Assembly: GCA_017476005.1 (NCBI GenBank)
Contig: JAFVEM010000040.1
Span: forward strand, 1 to 33,745
Source of the DNA: Selenomonadaceae bacterium
GTDB lineage: Bacteria > Bacillota > Negativicutes > Selenomonadales > Selenomonadaceae
Direction: 5' to 3'
Length of the DNA stretch: 33,745 nucleotides
In this document: in pieces, positions 24,001-29,753 of the stretch
Layout of the letters: every line of letters begins with the position of its first letter
How positions within the stretch are numbered: position 1 is the stretch's first letter
Notes under the pieces: model-generated
What the model was told of the DNA's origin: nothing
What the model saw: only the letters and a program-made list of their open reading frames with translations
Database searches by the model: none
Made by a program: the position numbers and the translations under genes

Positions 24001-24102
24001 AAGAAAATCAATACCGTTGGCATCAAGGACAAGGAAAAAGGTGTGGAGCTGATACGGTGCGTCATCGATTATCTAGCCGACGCCGCAAAAAGCAAAGCAT
24101 GA
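21046..24102 (+). CDS. 1018-residue protein with three C-terminal repeat domains
   Basis: I do not recognise this protein as a whole. The N-terminal ~500 residues are mostly helical, with a Gly/Ala-rich hydrophobic stretch (about residues 148-185, MVGGGFGVSGALQGMALAGT) that could enter a membrane. Three related units of about 140 residues follow, near residues 509-650, 694-835 and 862-1018. Each has a helix, an F-x-F turn with S or R, a conserved AxxxYAKL-like helix, LPIVLYD, the core GxLhSTxGIH, an aromatic/Tyr strand, FVNGKKIN and a final MMKFVIDYLA helix. The core strand pattern resembles bacterial PH-like domains. Linkers rich in Pro, Glu and Lys separate the units. AAGGGAG supports the ATG at 21046; a second in-frame start at 21091 is possible. 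Confidence 0.75.
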   Translation: MQYQIKSFSEREENVMAELNLYGCKLTVTDEMMDEYKHLTYILNLASTMGTDVVKEYNACGSLRSATMRLLAIRDKHYPKVAKFLLDSMRESDIVGYDYSVEDFLADAYPHCHKIVDVHKELSQVYEKLTNEKLEAEAYRDYRKASRTRMVGGGFGVSGALQGMALAGTVNMATGAVHSLFNLFDGAITNSSISSQMDEVYRAGQADIRAAVCNDVVNMLFVSYDIMSYTPFYGVNDRKTNNIKKAIDGGEVPQSKLPMQVLKVLTSRVYDDNMYFWVYDLLGDPKGELAAFARFFHKEDVADRLSYMDNGKALFGDEWGKIEEDNKMSSFFPLLVAAPQLSVKEAIADAYHHLVKDDMKKYLFLVDEVGFDKAFADFKASLRKKGTILKESIAYYLVFKASEDGYLAMSEDWLVTNNTEHFVTIWKDNPIITYEDTGFFSEDYYIRINAEKTIACTCTHDAGYTFLEIARLVEAKYKYKLGIKPPTEPDAASLLNEKNLNAPPATAKFTREIVTKLIYELYDKGHFAFRSRVYYVTDDKADKKFANATSSFAKLAAGELPIVLYDSTVFGSSKDGLLMSTRGIHQRTMYEDPQFFPYERVLSITALSEKGKVGDNIYINGKKINAVGIDDTEKFVAMMKFVMNYLAEAAKFLPPEQKELPPALAPANVQSEPPKPAKQENENKRNESVYFVNYGKISQGAAELLKVLNDDKRFRFSSHVYYYRDDSRIKKMFAQAIDKYAKLSEEESPLVLYTPTSGNDGSKGFLLSTHGIYEYHEPTSSFVYYNAIKYLGIVDVNGNREIFVNDTQLASMYVDKDKLLDMMKFVIDYLAKASNNPVESQTVTGEKDNSAENKVVVSGKDFDYRAIDKDTIASLRTVLQKCGKFDFSGSTFASGLYIDTEQGKGKKKLAGAMKSYAKLLPDELPIIVYDDTFFGSADNGFLLTSRGIHWKNFLADAVFLTYGKITGAESKVPEGKKKSELFVNGKKINTVGIKDKEKGVELIRCVIDYLADAAKSKA

Positions 24103-24338
24103 ATGTTACTTTGGTAGAAAAAAATCGGCGGCAAGCATTATCGCTTGCCGCCGGTAATCACTATTGGTGGGCAAATTCACCTATTCATCATGTAAATCAT
24201 TTGCGACAAATCTGTTCCCGATGGTCAACACGCCGTTCTAGTCTCTCCAACACATCAAGGAAGCCGCTACAAAATAGAGTATGGGCAGGGGCGTTCTGCA
24301 GTCGTTGAAAAGTATGTAGCAGTACTATCCCGATGTGG
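24103..24338. other. Intergenic stretch with a repeated terminator and a possible gene remnant
   Basis: No intact gene is seen. A 35-base terminator copy lies at 24127-24161, oriented for a minus-strand gene. To its right the minus strand is open for about 50 codons (24346 down to a stop at 24197-24199), ending LERLERRVDHREQICRK, without a good start. This may be a remnant of a gene that the terminator once served. Confidence 0.4.
24127..24161 (-). terminator. Repeated terminator, copy 2
   Basis: It is identical to 20343-20377 except one base. On the minus strand it is followed by GATTTTTTT. No intact minus-strand gene lies upstream of it. Confidence 0.65.
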
Positions 24339-24368
24339 TTGACAATTTAGGATGACTTGAATTATAAT
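24339..24368 (+). promoter_or_regulatory. Promoter of the brnTA operon
   Basis: TTGACA (24339-24344), an 18-base spacer and TATAAT (24363-24368) are both consensus hexamers, 18 bases before the brnT ATG. Confidence 0.8.
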
Positions 24369-24385
24369 AGGGAAGGTGATATTGC

Positions 24386-24655
24386 ATGATATTTGAATGG
24401 GACGAAGATAAGAACAGATCTAATATTCAGAAACACGGATTTTCTTTTCAGTATGCCCAAAAAGTGTTTGATGATGAGGATAGGGTTGAGTCGGACATTT
24501 ATTACAGAAATGGCGAATGGCGCTATAACGTCATAGGTCGTATCAAGAAACTAGTATTTGTTGTCTGAACGGACAGGTCAGAAGACATCATAAGGATAAT
24601 TAGTGCTAGGCGTGCAACGAAAAAGGAGGTGGCGATGTACTATGGCGATGATTAG
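24386..24655 (+). pseudogene. brnT: BrnT-type toxin gene interrupted by an in-frame TGA
   Basis: The frame reads IFEWDEDKNRSNIQKHGFSF, AQKVFDDEDRV, and EWRYNVIGRIKKLVFVV, typical of BrnT ribonuclease toxins, and stops at TGA 24566-24568 after 60 residues. Past the TGA the same frame continues TDRSEDIIRIISARRATKKE and ends at TAG 24653-24655. That is exactly the BrnT C-terminus, giving the family's usual ~90 codons. The TGA replaces a position that is normally an aromatic or other residue before TER/TDR. AAGGTGAT precedes the ATG. A nonsense mutation is most likely; readthrough is possible. The antitoxin gene overlaps the end. Confidence 0.88.
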
Positions 24656-24821
24656 AATGACCAAGGAGGAGATTGATGCCTACATGACTTCCGAGAGAAT
24701 GCGCGAAGAGGAGGAGCGAGCAAGAAACATGCCGTTTGTTTACGATGAAGACTGTCCCCCTCAAACAGACGAGCAGTTAAAGCACTTTCACCGCGCCAAT
24801 TCGATTAAGAAGGCAGGATAA
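24642..24821 (+). CDS. brnA: BrnA-type antitoxin
   Basis: This 59-residue protein begins MAMIRMTKEEIDAYMTSERMREEEERARNMPFVYDEDCPPQTDEQL. It fits short BrnA antitoxins, with an acidic, helical toxin-binding part and PxYDxDxPPxTxEQL. AAGGAGG lies about eleven bases before the ATG at 24642; a second start at 24648 is possible. The start overlaps the end of the brnT frame by 14 bases, as in standard brnTA operons. It appears intact although the toxin is interrupted. Confidence 0.8.
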   Translation: MAMIRMTKEEIDAYMTSERMREEEERARNMPFVYDEDCPPQTDEQLKHFHRANSIKKAG

Positions 24822-24830
24822 AGTAAGTAT

Positions 24831-24864
24831 AGCCGTCCGTTTATTGTAGCGGACGGCTTTTTTT
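24831..24864 (+). terminator. Terminator of the brnTA operon
   Basis: The stem AGCCGTCCG and CGGACGGCT is followed by a long T tract. Confidence 0.9.
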
Positions 24865-24936
24865 ATATATGGACAGGGTCGCATCAAGGCTTCCAAGGAA
24901 TAGCGCTAGGCTATAGGGAGCGTACCGTTGCAGAGT

Positions 24937-24974
24937 ACAGCCGCCGCATCATGTTGCGATGATGCGGCGGCTGT
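24937..24974 (-). terminator. Perfect 16-bp inverted repeat at the end of the HTH gene
   Basis: ACAGCCGCCGCATCAT and ATGATGCGGCGGCTGT pair perfectly around a 6-base loop, directly after the minus-strand stop. There is no long T tract, so it may stabilise mRNA ends as much as terminate. Confidence 0.6.
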
Positions 24975-25415
24975 TTAATCATCTATTCGTCCCAACAGCG
25001 GCTTTTCCTGCATCTTTTCCAAAAGCTCATTGGTCTTTTCTATAGTCAAATGATTTTTTAGCGCATACCAAAGAATGCTGTCCCAAGAGTCGCGTACATA
25101 AAGTTGCTTAGCTCCGGCGTAGTATAAGAGCCTTTGCGCCTCGGTAGGAGTTAGCTCCATGGCGATGGCCAGAGAAAGAACTTTTTCCTTGGAGGGATTT
25201 TTCTTGCGGCCGGCGAATATATGATAGGCGTAGATCTGCTCCAAACAAGATTTCTCTATGACCTCATGCTTCGCCAGTTTCTTGACGGTGAGCAGGTGTT
25301 GCAGGTATTCGGCGAGCGTAAAGGAGCGCAAATTATCTTGGTTACTGGCCAGATACCCCTCCACGTCGGCGGCTTCGTTAAGCTCGTTTTTAAGTTCTTC
25401 GGTGTCCTTTTGCAT
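24975..25415 (-). CDS. Helix-turn-helix-like protein paired with a kinase gene
   Basis: This 146-residue soluble protein has a central region FTLAEYLQHLLTVKKLAKHEVIEKSCLEQIYAYHIFAGRKKNPSKEKVLSLAIAM. It looks like a diverged XRE-type fold (helix, K-x-x-V-I-x-x-S as the turn, recognition helix, then LAhAM), followed by LTPTEAQRLLYYAGAKQLY. The C-terminal WDSILWYALKNHLTIEKTNELLE is helical. The ATG at 25415 is chosen for AAAGGAGG seven bases upstream. It is divergent from a serine/threonine kinase gene with only about 50 bases between them. That arrangement suggests it regulates, or is phosphorylated by, the kinase; this is inference. Confidence 0.72.
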   Translation of the reverse strand: MQKDTEELKNELNEAADVEGYLASNQDNLRSFTLAEYLQHLLTVKKLAKHEVIEKSCLEQIYAYHIFAGRKKNPSKEKVLSLAIAMELTPTEAQRLLYYAGAKQLYVRDSWDSILWYALKNHLTIEKTNELLEKMQEKPLLGRIDD

Positions 25416-25466
25416 GATGTACCTCCTTTTTACGAAGCATAGATTTCTCAAAAGCAAGGTGATTTG

Positions 25467-26861
25467 ATGGATGCGACGGTGGCGGCGTATTTGGCCGATT
25501 CATTTCAGAAGATACGGCAGATTAAGGCCGGCGACAAGGGAGAAGTATGGCTGGCGCATGATGAAACGGGTCAGCCGGTCATTATCAAGAAAATTCTCAT
25601 GACGGGACTCCCTTACCCGGAGCTGAAACAACGGGAACCGGCCATTTATCCCCATATTTATCAATGCGTGGAGGATGGGGCAGAGACCATCGTGGTGGAG
25701 GAATTTTTGCCGGGGGAATCTCTGGCCGAGCGGCTACATCGCCGCCATTATCTCACCGAAAAAGAGGCCGCTTCGCTACTCTTGCAACTTTGCGACGGTC
25801 TGAAACCTCTCCACGAGCGCGGCATTATCCACCGGGATATAACCCCCTCCAATCTCATTCTGCAACACGGTGGCATCCTGCGGTTGATTGATTTTGATGC
25901 GGCGCGTACCGTCAAAAGAGACAGCAGGGCAGACACGCACCTCCTCGGCACTAAGGGCTATGCCCCACCGGAACAGTTCGGCTACGGTCAGACCGATGCG
26001 CGCAGCGATATTTACGCCATGGGCGCGACGATAAAAAAGCTATTGGGCGAGGATTATCGCGGCGGCCTCACCCCGATTCTGGAAAAATGCACCGAAATCG
26101 ATCCGCGCCAGCGTTATGCCTCCGTCGCGGCGCTAAAACAGGCCATTCTATGGCGACAACAGCGGCAAAAAATAAAATTCTTAGTCGGCGTCTTAATCGT
26201 AATCGGGATAAGCATCGCCTTGAAACTTTGGGGAGAACCGCCGGCAGAGGTACCCACCACACAGGTTATTGCTACCGCCGCCAGCGAAACACCCGGCGTA
26301 ACCGCCGCATCGCCGCAGTCGAGTACCCCACCGGCAAATCCGGAACAAACAGCCGCGCCGCAACAGAGCGAGCCAATTGTCACGCCGGAGCCGGAAGCCA
26401 TACCGACAGCGCCGCCCATCGCGCCGGAAAGCGCCACCGAGGTGCCTACCGCGCCGGAGCCGGTAATAACATCAGTTGCGCCGGTAACCGAGGGAAATAT
26501 AGAGGCTACCCTTTACTTTAACGGCGCTGTCTTTGAGGATTCCGCCACCGCTTACCACATCGCCAGAGAGGCTTGGAACAGCCAAGAAATATTGCTGCAT
26601 ATTGCCAACCACAGCAACACCCTTTGGGAGGAATCGACACTGGAAATAAATTTTTCCGATAATTGGGGGCAAACACAGACCCAAGTACAGCGTTTGCCCT
26701 CCATACCTCCCGGGGAAGCGACAGATTTTCGCATCCCCACTACGGCTTTTAGCCCCAGCGAGCAAGAAAACACCTCCCTGTGGGTACAGCTTCATCTAAG
26801 CGAGGACGCTGTCCCCCTCAGCGAAAAGTACTGGTGCATTATGCTGGATTTACAGCCATAA
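25467..26861 (+). CDS. Membrane-anchored serine/threonine protein kinase
   Basis: This is a 464-residue protein. The kinase domain has a Gly-rich loop (IKAGDKGEVWLA), the ATP-binding Lys in PVIIKKIL, the catalytic loop IIHRDITPSNLIL near residue 120, DFD in place of DFG, GTKGYAPPEQFG in the activation segment and DARSDIYAMGATI. A membrane segment (IKFLVGVLIVIGISIALKL, about residues 235-255) follows. Next come a Pro/Thr/Glu-rich linker of about 80 residues and an extracytoplasmic C-terminal domain (EATLYFNGAVFEDSATAYHI onward) that resembles an Ig-like beta domain. ATG 25467 is taken with AAGGTGAT upstream. The layout is like bacterial Hanks-type sensor kinases. Confidence 0.9.
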   Translation: MDATVAAYLADSFQKIRQIKAGDKGEVWLAHDETGQPVIIKKILMTGLPYPELKQREPAIYPHIYQCVEDGAETIVVEEFLPGESLAERLHRRHYLTEKEAASLLLQLCDGLKPLHERGIIHRDITPSNLILQHGGILRLIDFDAARTVKRDSRADTHLLGTKGYAPPEQFGYGQTDARSDIYAMGATIKKLLGEDYRGGLTPILEKCTEIDPRQRYASVAALKQAILWRQQRQKIKFLVGVLIVIGISIALKLWGEPPAEVPTTQVIATAASETPGVTAASPQSSTPPANPEQTAAPQQSEPIVTPEPEAIPTAPPIAPESATEVPTAPEPVITSVAPVTEGNIEATLYFNGAVFEDSATAYHIAREAWNSQEILLHIANHSNTLWEESTLEINFSDNWGQTQTQVQRLPSIPPGEATDFRIPTTAFSPSEQENTSLWVQLHLSEDAVPLSEKYWCIMLDLQP

Positions 26862-27153
26862 ACTTATCGCCCTCAAGCCTATTTATCTGTATCCATTTGC
26901 CCATAAAAAGTTGGAATCTGTCGTTGATTATCACCATCGCCTCCCTTAAGAGGATTATATATTGTCTCCGGCACCTTGTCCAGATTTTAGCAGCGAAATT
27001 GGGCGCAGGGCTTCGGCTCTGCGTTATTTTTTTGCAACTGGCAGGAATTGAGGATATGGTGATAGAATAAAGTAATAGAAATGTTTGTTTCACTTTTGCG
27101 TTACAAAACCCTCAGCACTTGAGATTTTTATTGACGAAGGAGATTATTAAACG
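26862..27153. other. Intergenic region between the kinase and the type III locus
   Basis: The region is AT-rich and I see no gene in it. It contains a terminator near 27002-27033, and no strong sigma-70 promoter for mod could be picked out. Confidence 0.5.
27002..27033 (+). terminator. Terminator after the kinase gene
   Basis: CGCAGGGC-TTCG-GCTCTGCG forms a UUCG-capped hairpin followed by TTATTTTTTT. The ends may be off by one base. Confidence 0.8.
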
Positions 27154-28989
27154 ATGAATTTTTACGAAACCGTGGTGAATGTGCTGAAAAGAGACGAGCG
27201 TTTTGTAGCCGACGATGGCACCTTCCTCCGTAACGCCGTTTATGAGGCCGCCATGCAGATGGATGCGCCGTTGATTCGCCTCTTGCTGGCAAATGAGGAT
27301 ACCTCCAAAAAATTCTTCGCCGATGTGGACGGGGTGAAGGTGTTTGACAAGTTAGGCTTTGCCTGGGTTATCAACAATCGCCAGTTTCTGCCGGACAGCT
27401 ACACTCGTTTCAAAAACAAAATCGGCCTCGTTGACGAGAGCGGCGAAATGATTACTTCCTCCGGCAAGGTGGAGCTTGTTTTCCCCTATAAAGATTGTAT
27501 CCTTGAAGGTGGGCAGACAAAGGAAGACCAAAAACGGCAGGAAATTTTTTACAACGAGGCACTTGCGCCCGATGAGATTGACAGGCTTCTTTATCCTAAA
27601 GTGTTGGTAAATGCGCGGCGTGTCCATTCGGGGGGGGCAGACGAACATATTACAGAGTTTAAAGATGACGATAATCTCATCATCAAGGGAAATAATCTCT
27701 TGGCACTGGCTTCGCTTTTGAAGCGGTATGAGGGACGGGTGAAGTGTATCTATATCGATGTTCCTTATAATACGGGAAATGATAGTTTCGGCTATAATGA
27801 CAGATTTAATCACAGTTCTTGGCTTGTGTTTATGAAAAATCGGATAAAACTTGCCCATCGTCTTTTACGCAACGACGGCAGTATATTTATTCAATGCGAT
27901 GACTTTGAAGATGCCTATTTGAAAGTGCTTATGGACGAGTTATTTGGAAGGGAAAATTTTAGAAACAAAATTACATGGAAGCGACGTGGCGGTAGCGCAA
28001 ACCCACAAAATAGATTAAACAATGTAACCGATTATATTTTGTGGTATCAAAAATCCCAAAATATAGGCTACGCTCCCGTTTTCACTCTGAACGATGAAAA
28101 AACACAACAATATATAAAGGAAAGATTTGTTTATACTGATGAAGATGGTCGAAAGTATATGAAATCTCCTCTTCAAAGTCCTAATCCTCGTCCAAACTTG
28201 ATGTATAAATACAAAGGTTATAAAGTTCCGGCAAAAGGTTGGTCTATTTCCAAGGAAGTCATGGAACAATGGGATGCTGAAGGGCGTCTTTGTTTTCCTG
28301 ATGATAAGTCTAAGAATATCAATCGTAAGATTTATTTAGATGAATACAAAGGTCAACCCATTTCTTCACTTTGGACTGATATTTTTGTTATTAACCCTAT
28401 GTCCAAAGAAGCAATAGATTTTACCGGACAAAAGCCTGAAGCGTTAATCAAACGTATTTTTGATATGTGTACGCACGAAAATGAAATTGTACTGGATTTT
28501 TTCGTAGGGACGGGAACTACTGCCGCAACTGCGCTAAAAATGGGCAGGCGTTTTATCGGTGTTGAGCAGATGGATTATGTGGAAAACATAACTGTTGACA
28601 GACTTAAATCGGTTATAGCCGGTGATAACAGCGGAATTTCCTCTGATGTCAACTGGCAAGGCGGTGGCTCCTTCGTCTATTGCGAACTGGCGAAACTCAA
28701 TCAATCCGTAGTTGAAAAAATCGAAGTCGCCCATGATGATGATGCGCTCCTCGCTGTCTGGCAAGAAATGAAGGAAACGGGCTTTATCAGCTATCAGGTA
28801 AAACCTGCCGATATTGACGCGGCGGCAGAGGACTTTTTGACCCTCTCCATGAAAGATAAAAAACGCTTCCTTATGGAACTTCTGGACAAGAATTTGCTCT
28901 ACGTCAATTACTGCGATATGGACGATGCGGAATATAAAATTTCCGAGACGGACAAGGCATTTACGAGAAGTTTTTATCGGGAGGCGTGA
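27154..28989 (+). CDS. mod: Type III restriction-modification methyltransferase subunit (Mod)
   Basis: This 611-residue beta-class adenine methyltransferase has the usual Mod layout: DNLIIKGNNLLALASLL, then the catalytic motif IV block VKCIYIDVPYNTGNDSF, then a target-recognition region. The SAM-binding motif I follows, VLDFFVGTGTTAATALKMGRRFIGVEQ. Motif IV reads D-V-P-Y (residues 202-205), where DPPY is usual. AAGGAG precedes the ATG. The gene ends in TATCGGGAGGCGTGACTGTG, which contains its stop. That 20-bp block recurs at 29734-29753, just before res, on the far side of an inserted two-gene module. Mod and Res normally act as one complex, with Mod also giving sequence specificity. Confidence 0.92.
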   Translation: MNFYETVVNVLKRDERFVADDGTFLRNAVYEAAMQMDAPLIRLLLANEDTSKKFFADVDGVKVFDKLGFAWVINNRQFLPDSYTRFKNKIGLVDESGEMITSSGKVELVFPYKDCILEGGQTKEDQKRQEIFYNEALAPDEIDRLLYPKVLVNARRVHSGGADEHITEFKDDDNLIIKGNNLLALASLLKRYEGRVKCIYIDVPYNTGNDSFGYNDRFNHSSWLVFMKNRIKLAHRLLRNDGSIFIQCDDFEDAYLKVLMDELFGRENFRNKITWKRRGGSANPQNRLNNVTDYILWYQKSQNIGYAPVFTLNDEKTQQYIKERFVYTDEDGRKYMKSPLQSPNPRPNLMYKYKGYKVPAKGWSISKEVMEQWDAEGRLCFPDDKSKNINRKIYLDEYKGQPISSLWTDIFVINPMSKEAIDFTGQKPEALIKRIFDMCTHENEIVLDFFVGTGTTAATALKMGRRFIGVEQMDYVENITVDRLKSVIAGDNSGISSDVNWQGGGSFVYCELAKLNQSVVEKIEVAHDDDALLAVWQEMKETGFISYQVKPADIDAAAEDFLTLSMKDKKRFLMELLDKNLLYVNYCDMDDAEYKISETDKAFTRSFYREA

Positions 28990-28994
28990 CTGTG
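28975..28994 (+). repeat. 20-bp direct repeat D1 at the end of mod
   Basis: TATCGGGAGGCGTGACTGTG holds the last codons and stop of mod, a GGGAGG ribosome site and a GTG. The identical sequence at 29734-29753 precedes res. After D1 the GTG frame closes at once (GTG CCC TAA). Confidence 0.9.
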
Positions 28995-29042
28995 CCCTAA
29001 AATAGGGAAGGCGAGGGAAAATTTGTTTTTGGAGGTGTTATC

Positions 29043-29306
29043 GTGCTGAAGATGATTGAGGGGAAAAAAATTGTTCCTTTGGAGGTAGCAAGGAGCGAAT
29101 ATCCTAAGACCAAAAAAATCTTTATTGTTACCGATATGGCAAATATGTCAGATATCAAAGGATATCTTTACATGGTGAGCGAAGACATCACGAGTTTTGA
29201 CGATTTATGCCAGGAAAGATATAAGCTCTATGATAAAGGCATACAATCAATAATTATAGGTAGCTATGAAAACGGAGGGGCTATCGGTGTACAGTACGAG
29301 TTTTAA
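29043..29306 (+). CDS. Small partner protein of a retropepsin-like protease, inserted in the type III locus
   Basis: This 87-residue protein begins MLKMIEGKKIVPLEVARSEY and is not from a family I can name. YPKTKKIFIVTD, GYLYMVSEDIT and the following acidic/aromatic segment align by eye with the 73-residue protein at 13640. A GTG start is used, with TTGGAGGTG eight bases upstream. It overlaps the protease gene by about 20 bases. It is AT-richer than mod and res. A role as inhibitor, antitoxin or adaptor of the protease is inference. Confidence 0.65.
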   Translation: MLKMIEGKKIVPLEVARSEYPKTKKIFIVTDMANMSDIKGYLYMVSEDITSFDDLCQERYKLYDKGIQSIIIGSYENGGAIGVQYEF

Positions 29307-29748
29307 TCCCCCTTTACGGTATGTGGTAGTATGTATCGCCAATGCAACGGAAATAATAATGGTTGACGCAGTAGTTGACACGGGAGCGCGTTATACTTGT
29401 TTTCGTGCAAACACCATAAATCCAATGTTGCTCGAAAAAGATTTTATTCACCTTCCGCACAGAGACTTTGGCGGTTTCGTAGATGGCAAAAATAAAACTC
29501 AACAGATGAGATTTTATCAATATCACTTGAAGCAATTCACGATTGGCAACATAGATATGGGAGTTCAGGATATTTGGATAACATTTGACACAAGAATCTC
29601 GGATAATGTACTGGGAATGGATATATTGCAATCCATTGATTTTTTGCAGTACAGAAATACGGGCAGGATAATCTTTTTCCAAAACAAAGCTGAATTAGTC
29701 AAATATGTAACTAATGACACTAAATATGAGGCATATCGGGAGGCGTGA
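29287..29748 (+). CDS. Retropepsin-like clan AA aspartic protease, inserted between mod and res
   Basis: This 153-residue protein is one of the clearer retropepsin-like sequences in the window. VDAVVDTGARYTCF carries the catalytic D-T-G-A, and ISDNVLGMDILQSIDF carries the h-L-G-x-D-h-L psi-loop motif. Between them is a GGFVDGKNKTQQMRFYQYHL flap-like region. A GTG start at 29287 is preferred because GGAGGGG stands six bases before it; an in-frame ATG at 29266 lacks a ribosome site. The last residues (YREA) are the same as the end of Mod, because they are encoded by the duplicated 20-bp block. It probably acts as a homodimer; the substrate is unknown. Confidence 0.8.
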   Translation: MYSTSFNPPLRYVVVCIANATEIIMVDAVVDTGARYTCFRANTINPMLLEKDFIHLPHRDFGGFVDGKNKTQQMRFYQYHLKQFTIGNIDMGVQDIWITFDTRISDNVLGMDILQSIDFLQYRNTGRIIFFQNKAELVKYVTNDTKYEAYREA

Positions 29749-29753
29749 CTGTG
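29734..29753 (+). repeat. 20-bp direct repeat D2 before res
   Basis: It is identical to 28975-28994. It provides the stop of the protease gene and the GGGAGG ribosome site and GTG start (29751) of res, so res keeps the translation signals it would have had directly after mod. Confidence 0.9.

Noticed and set aside
24057-24308. Arg/Ser-rich plus-strand frame
   Set aside because: It starts inside the 1018-residue gene in another frame and runs through the repeated terminator, and its composition is not protein-like.
24566-24568. Genome-wide TGA recoding or selenocysteine
   Set aside because: TGA ends many intact genes here (for example at 6570-6572 and 12838-12840), and no hairpin of the bacterial SECIS type is evident right after it.
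26780-27070. 96-residue plus-strand frame after the kinase
   Set aside because: It starts inside the kinase gene, crosses the terminator hairpin and has no ribosome site.
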